Positions 37,776 to 45,281 of a stretch of 64,000 nucleotides of DNA are shown here, one piece after another. The notes beneath the pieces were generated by a model. That model was not told the DNA's origin. It did not search any database and saw only the letters and a list, made by a program, of their open reading frames with translations. The first letter of the stretch is position 1, and each line of letters begins with the position of its first letter. Source of the stretch: Anaerocolumna sp. MB42-C2 (GTDB lineage: Bacteria > Bacillota > Clostridia > Lachnospirales > Lachnospiraceae); NCBI RefSeq assembly GCF_030913705.1, contig NZ_CP133190.1, positions 4,041,001 to 4,105,000 on the forward strand. The letters are read 5' to 3'. A program made the translations under genes and the position numbers.

Positions 37776-37791
37776 CCCCGGGAGGAATTCA

Positions 37792-38967
37792 ATGACGCAA
37801 TTATTAGTGAAATTATTTGTAAAAGACTATACCAGTACTGAAAAGAGTAAGGTTAGGACCGCTTATGGAGTTTTAACGAGTATAGTAGGTATTATCTGCA
37901 ATATCATCTTATTTGGTACAAAGCTTGTAATCGGACTGATTATTAATAGTATTTCTGTTATGGCGGATGCCTTTAACAATTTATCGGATGCGGCGTCCTC
38001 TATAATCGGCTTGGTCGGAGTGAAACTTGCGGAACGTCCGGCTGATAAGGAGCACCCTTTTGGACATGGCAGATTTGAATATATTACTGCTTTTGCCGTT
38101 TCCTTCTTGATTTTGCAGGTTGGGTTTTCCTGCTTTAAAAGTGCATTTACCAAAATACTTCATCCGGAGGAAGTAGGATTTAATTTGCTTCTGGTTGGAA
38201 TTTTATGCATTTCAGTTTTAATTAAATTATGGTTATCTCTTTTAAACCGTTCACTTGGAAAGAAAATTAATTCTAATGTAATGAAAGCCACTGCTACGGA
38301 TGCGCTTGGTGACGTTATGATAACCACGACTACTATAGTATCAGTCATTATCGGAAAGTTGACCGGTTTTAAGGTGGACGGCTGGATGGGTGTTATTGTA
38401 TCCGTATTTGTAATACTGGCAGGGTTCAATATTGCAAGAGAAACCCTGGAACCACTTCTTGGAGAAGCAGTGGACCGGGAAGTATATGAAGCAATTACGA
38501 AAAAGGTGGAGGGATATGAGGGGATTATTGGAAGCCATGACCTTATTGTGCATAATTACGGCCCCTCCCATACGATGGCTACGATTCATGCGGAGGTACC
38601 CAATGATGTGAATTTGGAGGAAGCTCATGAAACCATAGACCGGATTGAACGGGATATATTAAGAGAAATGGGGATATTTCTTGTTATCCATATGGATCCT
38701 ATTGAAATAAACGATCAGAAGATTATAGAGAAGAAAGAAGTTGTGGTTCAGGTTGTAAAAGAGCTGGAACCCAAAGCAACCATACATGACTTTAGGGTTG
38801 TGAACGGAGAAACCCACATTAATCTTATATTTGATCTAGTTGTACCTTTTTCTTATAATGAGCAGCAGGAACAGGAACTGCTGCTTAAAATTGAAGAAGC
38901 TCTTCGCAAAATAGATGAAAGATATCAGATTGTAATAACAATTGAAAATAGTTATATAGCTGAGTAA
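37792..38967 (+). CDS. Cation diffusion facilitator (metal efflux, CzcD/MMT1 type)
   Basis: Metal-proton antiporter of the cytoplasmic membrane, 391 residues. Six membrane helices occur in the first 210 residues, with metal-site motifs VMADAFNNLSDAASSII on helix 2 and ADKEHPFGHGRFEYITA after it, and TDALGDVM on helix 5. The C-terminal cytoplasmic dimerisation domain follows (YGPSHTMATIHAEVPNDVNL), with an additional ACT-like extension up to residue 391. The start is fixed at 37792 by GGGAGGA; the frame upstream runs into the riboswitch terminator. Regulation by the NiCo riboswitch points to cobalt and/or nickel export. Confidence 0.92.
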   Translation: MTQLLVKLFVKDYTSTEKSKVRTAYGVLTSIVGIICNIILFGTKLVIGLIINSISVMADAFNNLSDAASSIIGLVGVKLAERPADKEHPFGHGRFEYITAFAVSFLILQVGFSCFKSAFTKILHPEEVGFNLLLVGILCISVLIKLWLSLLNRSLGKKINSNVMKATATDALGDVMITTTTIVSVIIGKLTGFKVDGWMGVIVSVFVILAGFNIARETLEPLLGEAVDREVYEAITKKVEGYEGIIGSHDLIVHNYGPSHTMATIHAEVPNDVNLEEAHETIDRIERDILREMGIFLVIHMDPIEINDQKIIEKKEVVVQVVKELEPKATIHDFRVVNGETHINLIFDLVVPFSYNEQQEQELLLKIEEALRKIDERYQIVITIENSYIAE

Positions 38968-39051
38968 CAAAAAAATGGCCTTTGAATATAGTGATATTAT
39001 ATTATTCATTCTCTTTGCACTGCAAAACGCAAAATATGCGTATATCTACAG

Positions 39052-39165
39052 TACAAACTGATCAGGCCAATCTTATGTTTGGAGCCGGGCTGTTAAGCAG
39101 CAGCGGGTTGTAAAAACACCTGCGGGACAGTAGTTTACTACAAGTGTCCTGCAGGTGTTTTTTTA
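39052..39165 (+). promoter_or_regulatory. Second NiCo riboswitch with terminator, upstream of the P-type ATPase
   Basis: Same order as the first copy: AAACTGATCAGGCC (39055-39068), GAGCCGGGCTG, AAGCAGCAGCGGG, then CACCTGCGGGACAGT (39117-39131). AAACACCTGCGGGACA (39114-39129) can re-pair with TGTCCTGCAGGTGTTT (39145-39160) before seven T. The region 39010-39060 also resembles 37619-37670 (CTCTTTGCACTGC, ATCTACAGTACAAACTG), so the two leaders are duplicated beyond the aptamer. A clear promoter was not found; TATTAT at 38995 is the best -10. Confidence 0.9.
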
Positions 39166-39234
39166 TCGAGAAAAAGTTCATCCTATTCGATAAAAACCCT
39201 CCGGGGGAAACACATGACACGCCAAGATATTTGT

Positions 39235-39289
39235 CACTGAAGTAACAGCGCTTCAGTGCTAAAGTCTGGCGAGCCAGACTCTTTGTTCT
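39235..39289. repeat. 55-nt double-hairpin repeat, copy 1
   Basis: Two adjacent hairpins, CACTGAAG/CTTCAGTG and AGTCTGGC/GCCAGACT, are followed by CTTTGTTCT. The same 55 bases with about seven changes occur at 52753-52807. This copy sits in the 270-base stretch between the second riboswitch terminator and the ATPase start. That stretch also has CCCTCCGGGGG-like and CCGGAGAGATTATCCGG hairpins but no ORF that looks coding. Confidence 0.75.
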
Positions 39290-39430
39290 TTCACAGGAAA
39301 GTCTTTGTGCACTCCTATGAAAAACTTTGACGAATGCAGGCACACACAAACCGGAGAGATTATCCGGTTTTATTTATCAGCAGGAGCAGAAGGTTTTATA
39401 CCGGGATGAGAACTCATATGGAGGTCTTAG

Positions 39431-41992
39431 ATGAAAAATGTAAACGGAGAAGGTCTATCTACTGCCAGAGTTTATGAATTACAAAAAAAATTCGGTAAGA
39501 ACGAAATTGTTGCGGAACGTAAAAGATCACTGGTTTTTCGCATAACAGAGGCTGTTCTGGAGCCTATTTTTTTGATGCTTATATTTGCATCGGTTATTTA
39601 TTTTTTGTTAGGGGAAGCAAATGACGGAATGATTATGTTAATCTTTGTATTTGGAATTATTGTTATGGATGTAGTACAGGAATGGAAAACAGACAGAACC
39701 TTAACTGCATTGAAAAATTTATCACAGCCTATGATTGCTGCGGTAAGGGACGGTAAAGTCACAAAGGTACCAAGTATTGAATTAGTACCCGGAGATGTTA
39801 TATTAGCTGAAGAGGGCAGCAGGATACCGGCAGACGGGTATATATTAACCTCCCATGACTTTTGTACGGATGAAAGTATTTTAACCGGAGAGTCAGGAGA
39901 TGTATGGAAAACTCCGGCACAAATACTACCCGGTGATAAAAACTCAACAGAACTTACAGCGGAATCACTGGACAATTTAAGAACAGATTATTGTTATGCC
40001 GGAACTATGGTAACTCAGGGCAATGCTTCAATTTTAGTCAATAAAACGGGGAATGAAACGGCATACGGGAAAATCGGTTTAAGTATGACGGATATTAAAC
40101 CGAAATTAACACCTTTGCAGAGACAGATGAAAACTCTTACAAAACATTGTACCATAATTGCAATCTTTTTATTATTTATAGTTAGTTTTGTCACTTATTT
40201 TAATCTAACGGATAATAACTTATTGGACCGTGTCATAGAAAGTCTCTTATCCGGTATTGTATTATCACTGTCTATGATACCTGCAGAATTTCCGGTAATT
40301 CTTACTGTATTTCTGTCTATGGGAGCATTACGGCTTACTAAAAAACATGCTTTAATACGTAAATTGTCCGCAGCGGAAACTTTAGGTGCTGTTTCTGTAA
40401 TTTGTGTTGACAAAACAGGTACTATTACGAAAAATCAGATGAGTGTGGAAGAAACGTTTTATTATCAATGTGAGGAGACTTATCTGGCTCAGATAGCAGC
40501 TTTAGCCTGTGATAATAATCCATTTGATCCTATGGAAAAAGCAATACTGACCTATTGTGAAAAGCTGGGGCTTAAGAAACAGGATATTTTCGGCAATGAT
40601 TTTATAAAAGGATACCCATTTACTCAGAAGTGTAAGATCATGACACATGTATGGAAAATAGATGGTACAATTGTCGCAGCGGCAAAAGGTTCTCCGGAAT
40701 GGCTGATAAGCCACAGTACTCTGCCACCGGAGGAATGCGGTATAATTGAGAATAAAACACATGAATTATTCAAAAAAGGGCTCAGAGTTATTGCGGTGGG
40801 GTTGCTGGAGATAAAAGATGAGAGTGAGATACCTTTAGAGGTAACGGAGTATCGATTTACGTTCTGCGGTTTATTGGGATTTATGGATCCGCCTAAAGAT
40901 TCCATCATGGATGATATAAGAAAATGCAAAGAAGCAGGAATCAGGTTAGTGATGATTACCGGTGACAATGGAGATACGGCGGCTTCTGTCGCTAAGCAGA
41001 TACAATTTCCCGGCAATCTTAAACCGGTGACAGGAAAAGAACTGGATGAAATATCCGACTCGGATTTACCGGAAATACTAAAGAAAGTTAATATCTTCTC
41101 CAGAGTGGTTCCGGAGCAAAAATTACGAATTGTAAAAGGGCTAATAGCAAACGGCGAAATCGTAGCCATGACAGGAGATGGAGTTAATGATGCACCGGCT
41201 TTAAAAAATGCGAATATTGGGATTGCAATGGGACTTAAGGGGTCGGAGGTAACGAAAGAAGCTGCCGATTTGATTTTATTGGACGATAATTTTTCGACGA
41301 TACTGGATTCCGTAGAAGATGGCAGAAGAATTTATGACAACATTCGCAAAGCGATAGGGTATGTTTTCACCATTCATATACCGATTGCATTAATCTGTCT
41401 GTTTGGTCCGTTGCTTCATATCCTGCCCTGCAATTTAATGCTGCTGCCTTTACATGTTATTTTGCTGGAATTAATTATGAATCCCACATGTGCTGCAGCA
41501 ATTGAGCGGCAGCCCTCCGAGGTAAATACGATGAAACGTGGACCAAGAAAACCGGAAGAGCAGCTGTTGACAAAAGAAATACTGATAAAAAGCATCCTGC
41601 AAGGCTTAGCAATATTTCTGGGCTCCTTTGGAAGCTATTACTTCTACCTTATAAGATTAGGAGAAAATGCGGCTATAGCAAGGTCTATCGGCCTTAGTGT
41701 ACTGATCTTATCGAATCTTTTTCTGGTACTTGTGAATGCCTCTGAGAGGGAATCTGTATTCCGTTCTTTTTACAGGATCAAAAGAGAAAAAGGTATTATA
41801 GTTGTCCTTGCAACGACTTTCTTTTTATTACTGTTTATATTATATGGACCATTGCAGTCGGTATTATTGTTAAGCCATATAAACTTAAAACTATTCTTTA
41901 ATACTGTTTTCATTGCTGTCGTATCCGTATTCTGGTATGAATTAATTAAAATAATCAGAAAAAAGTTTACAACTTCTTCTTCCAGTATTTGA
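39431..41992 (+). CDS. P-type cation-transporting ATPase with PAEFP motif, NiCo-riboswitch controlled
   Basis: 853-residue pump. N-terminal cation-ATPase domain (GLSTARVYELQKKFGKNEIV), actuator loop ILTGESGDVWKT, membrane helix 4 motif MIPAEFPVILTVFLSMGALR (PAEFP at 284-288), phosphorylation site Asp327 in CVDKTGTITKNQM, KGSPEWL nucleotide motif, hinge TGDGVNDAPALKNANIGIAMG, and a C-terminal four-helix P2-type domain. It lacks the CPC or SPC motif and the metal-binding domains of P1B pumps. In place of the PEGLP of calcium pumps it has PAEFP. Control by a NiCo riboswitch suggests that it exports cobalt or nickel, perhaps with manganese or other divalent ions. Confidence 0.9.
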   Translation: MKNVNGEGLSTARVYELQKKFGKNEIVAERKRSLVFRITEAVLEPIFLMLIFASVIYFLLGEANDGMIMLIFVFGIIVMDVVQEWKTDRTLTALKNLSQPMIAAVRDGKVTKVPSIELVPGDVILAEEGSRIPADGYILTSHDFCTDESILTGESGDVWKTPAQILPGDKNSTELTAESLDNLRTDYCYAGTMVTQGNASILVNKTGNETAYGKIGLSMTDIKPKLTPLQRQMKTLTKHCTIIAIFLLFIVSFVTYFNLTDNNLLDRVIESLLSGIVLSLSMIPAEFPVILTVFLSMGALRLTKKHALIRKLSAAETLGAVSVICVDKTGTITKNQMSVEETFYYQCEETYLAQIAALACDNNPFDPMEKAILTYCEKLGLKKQDIFGNDFIKGYPFTQKCKIMTHVWKIDGTIVAAAKGSPEWLISHSTLPPEECGIIENKTHELFKKGLRVIAVGLLEIKDESEIPLEVTEYRFTFCGLLGFMDPPKDSIMDDIRKCKEAGIRLVMITGDNGDTAASVAKQIQFPGNLKPVTGKELDEISDSDLPEILKKVNIFSRVVPEQKLRIVKGLIANGEIVAMTGDGVNDAPALKNANIGIAMGLKGSEVTKEAADLILLDDNFSTILDSVEDGRRIYDNIRKAIGYVFTIHIPIALICLFGPLLHILPCNLMLLPLHVILLELIMNPTCAAAIERQPSEVNTMKRGPRKPEEQLLTKEILIKSILQGLAIFLGSFGSYYFYLIRLGENAAIARSIGLSVLILSNLFLVLVNASERESVFRSFYRIKREKGIIVVLATTFFLLLFILYGPLQSVLLLSHINLKLFFNTVFIAVVSVFWYELIKIIRKKFTTSSSSI

Positions 41993-42017
41993 GATGATGC
42001 TTTACAGCATCATGTTT
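41993..42017 (+). terminator. Terminator of the P-type ATPase gene
   Basis: ATGATGCT (41994-42001) pairs with AGCATCAT (42006-42013), followed by GTTTAAAA. It overlaps the end of the ATPase region. Confidence 0.6.
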
Positions 42018-42019
42018 AA

Positions 42020-42117
42020 AAGTGTGAAAGCAGGGGCCGCCCTATAAGGAGTTCAGGTAAGTCTGCATTTTGGCAGTATCAATTCGGACGAAAAGGCCAA
42101 ATAGCCTGAATACACTT
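42020..42117 (+). promoter_or_regulatory. Orphan structured RNA leader upstream of the FN3-CAP gene
   Basis: About 98 bases closed by AAGTGT (42020-42025) and ACACTT (42112-42117). Inside, TTCAGG (42052-42057) pairs with CCTGAA (42105-42110), CTGC-ATTTTG-GCAG (42063-42075) forms a hairpin, and two GGCC blocks (42035-42038, 42095-42098) could make a long-range or pseudoknot contact. The purine-rich, uneven layout looks like an aptamer. I could not match it to any riboswitch consensus I know (c-di-GMP, c-di-AMP, SAM, glycine, cobalamin, guanidine, fluoride, Moco were considered). It lies 120 bases before the gene. Confidence 0.45.
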
Positions 42118-42240
42118 ACAGGATTGATTTTTGGATATACTTGAGTTGTCTTCCAATAACTAGTGGTTGAACCGTAAGATGTATTATGTTAACCTTAGTG
42201 AGTAACTTAGTTGTAGATAGCAGATAGGAGGACATATCGA

Positions 42241-43203
42241 ATGAAGAAACTTTTAGTAACTTCCATGGTAACTTTAACATTAGTATCATCAACACTATTT
42301 GGAGGAAATCTAAATCCTTTCGATGTTAACAATACAGCAGTAGCTGCTGCGGCCACTACAAAAAGTTTTAAAAATTGTAAACCAACCGTTAGTGTCAAAA
42401 GTACAACAGCTACCACTGCAAATCTTAACATCGGAAAAGTAAGTGGTGCAGACAGTTATAAAGTATATCGCGCGACTTCCCCCAATGGATCCTATAAATG
42501 TGTTGGTACCACTAAATCCAACTGCTTTAAGGATTCCGGCTTGAAGGCAAATAAAACTTATTACTATAAAGTAAAGGCCTGCGATAAAGTTAATGGTAAA
42601 ACATTAGGAAGTCAGTTATCCAACCAGGTAAAGGCTACCCCTTGCAAAAATGGAAGCAAAACAACAATTATCTATTCCGGATCGAATGGCGCGGATATTA
42701 ATGAAATCATTAAAAAAGCATTAAACGGTAATGAAAATACCAGTACCCCAACCAAGACTGCTACCCCGAGCAAGACCCCTGTTAAAACCCCAACACAAAC
42801 GACAACTCCGGCGTCTACCAATAATTATGACAGCAGCTTTGCCGGCCAGGTATTGAAATTAGTGAATGAAGAACGTGCAAAAGGCGGTTTATCGGCATTA
42901 ACCATGTCACAGAATCTGGTTGCACCGGCAAATAAACGTGCACAGGAAATCGTTCAGCAATTTTCTCATACCAGACCGAATGGTACGCAATGGTCGACTG
43001 TTTTGGATGAATATAATGTAAGCGTAAGCGCAGCAGGTGAAAACTTAGCTTATGGATACAATACACCGGAAGCAGTAGTAGAAGGATGGATGAATTCACC
43101 TGGTCACAGAGCGAATATCATGAATGGCAAATTCCACAAAATCGGTATCGGTGTATATAAAAACAATGGAACCGTATACTGCACGCAGTTATTCTCTAAC
43201 TAA
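42241..43203 (+). CDS. Secreted protein with FN3 and CAP (SCP/PR1) domains
   Basis: Signal peptide, residues 1 to about 37 (KKLLVTSMVTLTLVSSTLFG, AVAAAA cleavage region). A fibronectin type III-like domain follows at about 45-136 (KVSGADSYKVYRATSPNGSY, then ANKTYYYKVKACDK), then a Thr/Pro-rich linker (about 160-195), and a CAP domain (about 200-320) with LVNEERAKGGLSALTMSQNL, HTRPNGTQW, GENLAYGYNTPEAVVEGWMN and SPGHRANIM. This is the YkwD-type CAP layout of clostridial exoproteins. Function is unknown; cell-wall or polysaccharide association is likely. It has its own long structured leader and a terminator. Confidence 0.9.
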   Translation: MKKLLVTSMVTLTLVSSTLFGGNLNPFDVNNTAVAAAATTKSFKNCKPTVSVKSTTATTANLNIGKVSGADSYKVYRATSPNGSYKCVGTTKSNCFKDSGLKANKTYYYKVKACDKVNGKTLGSQLSNQVKATPCKNGSKTTIIYSGSNGADINEIIKKALNGNENTSTPTKTATPSKTPVKTPTQTTTPASTNNYDSSFAGQVLKLVNEERAKGGLSALTMSQNLVAPANKRAQEIVQQFSHTRPNGTQWSTVLDEYNVSVSAAGENLAYGYNTPEAVVEGWMNSPGHRANIMNGKFHKIGIGVYKNNGTVYCTQLFSN

Positions 43204-43239
43204 TGACAAGACGGTTTAATGAATAAGAAGTAAATAGTT

Positions 43240-43276
43240 AAAAAGTCCAATTCGATTAACCGGATTGGACTTTTTG
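43240..43276 (+). terminator. Terminator of the FN3-CAP gene
   Basis: AAAAAGTCCAATTCG (43240-43254) pairs with CGGATTGGACTTTTT (43261-43275). Confidence 0.9.
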
Positions 43277-43349
43277 TTATAAGCGCTTGCCGGCACGTAT
43301 ATCCTATTACAGCGGTACGCCAGACAAGCAAATAATATTATAATAAAAT

Positions 43350-43380
43350 GGAGTCTACAGCTAATTTAGCAGCAGACTCC
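43350..43380 (-). terminator. Probable terminator of the ferredoxin-like gene
   Basis: On the minus strand GGAGTCT and AGACTCC close a hairpin with an inner GCTAAATTAGC dyad, followed by ATTTTATT. It begins about 70 bases after the stop codon. Confidence 0.6.
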
Positions 43381-43451
43381 TATATTAACATTGAACACTC
43401 TTTGTAGGGAGAGGCCCAATTGTTATTGCATAAGCTTTTACAATTCCGTAA

Positions 43452-44156
43452 TTACATTTCTACAAGGGTACCATCTGTCGAGATCGTTACAACCTGCCAG
43501 GGAATCATCTTACCACTGTTGATAAGGGCAGTTTTCACTGCATTTACGATACCGCCGCAGCAGGGAACTATCATACGTACGACAGTTATACTCTTAATGT
43601 CATTCCCGCGAAAAATATCAGTTAATTTATCTGAATAATCTCCTTCATCTAACTTAGGGCATCCGATTAAAGTGATTTTATTTTTCATAAATTCATTATG
43701 GAAGTTCCCATAAGAATAAGCGGTACAATCGGCTGCAATAAGAAGGTTTGCTTTATCAAAATAAGGTGCGTTTACAGGTACTAATTTAATCTGTACAGGC
43801 CATTGGTTTAACATGGACTCAGGAGTTACTGCAGGAGTTACTGCAGGTTTCATGGCGTCTCTTTGTATCATTTTGGACTGGGAACCCGGGCAGCCGGAAA
43901 AGTGAGGTGTAATTTTCTTTTTCTCCATATTCTTTTTTACCTCTTCTTCGTTATAATCTAAAGCTTCTCTTTCTTCAAAGGTTATTGCATTTACAGGGCA
44001 GACCGGAAGACAGTTACCAAGTCCGTCGCAATAATCATCCCGAAGCAAAACTGCTTTACCGTCTATTAATCCGATGGCACCTTCATGGCAGGCATCTACA
44101 CATAAGCCACAGCCATTGCAGGCCTCTTTGTCAATTGTTATTATTTTTCTTTTCAT
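43452..44156 (-). CDS. Two-cluster ferredoxin-like 4Fe-4S protein
   Basis: The N-terminal 55 residues form a bacterial-ferredoxin domain. The first cluster has CNGCGLCVDAC (Cys13, 16, 19, 23). The second reads YCDGLGNCLPVCP (Cys43, 49, 53), where the second cysteine of the usual CxxC is Leu46, so the second cluster has only three cysteine ligands. The C-terminal 130 residues contain further cysteines (ADCTAYSYG, IGCPKLDEGDY, VPCCGGIV) that look redox or metal related. This layout recurs in clostridia next to a Crp/Fnr regulator, as here, where the two genes are divergent. A role in anaerobic redox or nitrosative/oxidative stress is inferred. Confidence 0.85.
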   Translation of the reverse strand: MKRKIITIDKEACNGCGLCVDACHEGAIGLIDGKAVLLRDDYCDGLGNCLPVCPVNAITFEEREALDYNEEEVKKNMEKKKITPHFSGCPGSQSKMIQRDAMKPAVTPAVTPESMLNQWPVQIKLVPVNAPYFDKANLLIAADCTAYSYGNFHNEFMKNKITLIGCPKLDEGDYSDKLTDIFRGNDIKSITVVRMIVPCCGGIVNAVKTALINSGKMIPWQVVTISTDGTLVEM

Positions 44157-44201
44157 ATATATTCTCCTTAAATTATGTTTTGTAGTTTTTTATTTCATGC
44201 C

Positions 44202-44374
44202 GTTACTGTTCACTCCCCTGCAAAAAGCAGCAGTTCCGCGAAAATAACACGCTTCGTGATGCACACAAAACGAGGAGGCAGCGTTCCTACGCTGCAATTT
44301 CTCCGGTTTTCTGTGACTTTAGCTTCGCTACATTCACAAAAAATACGTCGCGTTTGTTGCCTGTGAACAGTAAT
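44202..44374. repeat. MITE-like element, full copy C (173 bp)
   Basis: Ends GTTACTGTTCAC (44202-44213) and GTGAACAGTAAT (44363-44374). TCATGC occurs just outside both ends (44195-44200 and 44376-44381). It is about 90% like copy B by eye and has the same length. It lies in the divergent promoter region between the ferredoxin-like gene and the Crp/Fnr gene. Confidence 0.8.
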
Positions 44375-44396
44375 ATCATGCTTCTATCTTACTATA

Positions 44397-44443
44397 GTTT
44401 GTTGTTTTTATCGGTTGCATTTGCAACAAACTTAATATAAAAT
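44397..44443 (+). promoter_or_regulatory. Crp/Fnr-gene promoter with overlapping dyad
   Basis: TTGCAT (44415-44420), 17 bases, TAAAAT (44438-44443). Two nested dyads cover the -35 region: GTTGCATTTGCAAC (44414-44427) and the wider GTTTGTTG (44397-44404) with CAACAAAC (44424-44431). The position suggests autoregulation by the Crp/Fnr protein or control of both divergent genes. Confidence 0.5.
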
Positions 44444-44516
44444 ATAACTAATTCCGGTAATTAGACAAAAGAAAGAGCAATGTGGCCTGTTTTGTAATAG
44501 ATGATAGGAGGAAAAT

Positions 44517-45176
44517 ATGAATCAGGAAATTTTAATATTAGCTAAAATATCCTTATTTCAAGGAATTGAGGAAGCAGGTATAAAGGATATTTTAGGATGT
44601 TTGGGAAGCAATGTAAAAAGTTATAAAAAAAATGAGACAATTATAACTGCCGGATCTAAGATTACTTCATTAGGTATTGTCTTATCTGGCGGAGTTCAGG
44701 TGCTGCGGGAAGATATTTTAGGAAACCGTATGCTTGTAACAAGCTTAGGCGAAGGGGATATCTTTGGGGAAACTTTTGCGTGTGCAGGAATAGAAGAATG
44801 CCCTGTAAGCGTAATAGCAATGGAAACCAGCCGGGTCCTTATGCTGCCTATTAATCGGATTGTTACGCCCTGCACGAAAGCCTGCAGTTTTCATAGCAGC
44901 CTGCTAACAAACCTTCTTAGCCTGCTGGCAAGAAAGAATTTATACCTTAATAATAAAATGGAATTGTTATCGAAACGAACCATACGGGAAAAGCTAATGG
45001 CATATCTGTCTGGGGAAGCTAAGAAAAATCACTCTAATTCTTTTGAAATATCATTAAACCGTAATGAGATGGCGGATTACCTGTGTATAGACCGCAGCGC
45101 CATGTCCAGGGAAATCAGCCGGATGCAGGAAGACCGTTTAATTAAATACCATAAAAATTATTTTACAATCATATGA
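44517..45176 (+). CDS. Crp/Fnr-family transcriptional regulator
   Basis: 219 residues. Cyclic-nucleotide-binding-like domain (about 15-130: IITAGSKITSLGIVLSGGVQ, LGEGDIFGETFACAG), dimerisation helix, and C-terminal winged helix (about 150-215: LNRNEMADYLCIDRSAMSRE). There are four cysteines but no N-terminal Fnr-type iron-sulphur motif. It is divergent from the ferredoxin-like gene, a pairing also seen in clostridia where the regulator controls redox or hcp-type stress genes. Shine-Dalgarno TAGGAGG. Confidence 0.92.
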   Translation: MNQEILILAKISLFQGIEEAGIKDILGCLGSNVKSYKKNETIITAGSKITSLGIVLSGGVQVLREDILGNRMLVTSLGEGDIFGETFACAGIEECPVSVIAMETSRVLMLPINRIVTPCTKACSFHSSLLTNLLSLLARKNLYLNNKMELLSKRTIREKLMAYLSGEAKKNHSNSFEISLNRNEMADYLCIDRSAMSREISRMQEDRLIKYHKNYFTII

Positions 45177-45194
45177 TTCGAGTCTCAAAACCAT

Positions 45195-45272
45195 AGGGCT
45201 GTCAAAATGATAGCTTTATTGCTAGGAATAAATAGTAACCTTATCATATTACGCTATCCTTTAAACAGCCCA
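45195..45272. terminator. Long-loop inverted repeat between convergent genes
   Basis: GGGCTGT (45196-45202) pairs with ACAGCCC (45265-45271), with GATAGC (45209-45214) and GCTATC (45253-45258) inside. It lies between crp/fnr (+) and the phosphoesterase gene (-). No long T run. Confidence 0.45.
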
Positions 45273-45281
45273 GCAGTGGAT

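Noticed and set aside
39062..39349. 95-aa minus-strand ORF
   Set aside because: It spans the NiCo riboswitch, its terminator and the 55-nt repeat; it is an antisense shadow of structured non-coding DNA.
39598..39975. 125-aa minus-strand ORF inside the P-type ATPase gene
   Set aside because: Antisense to a strongly conserved coding region; typical mirror frame of a long gene.
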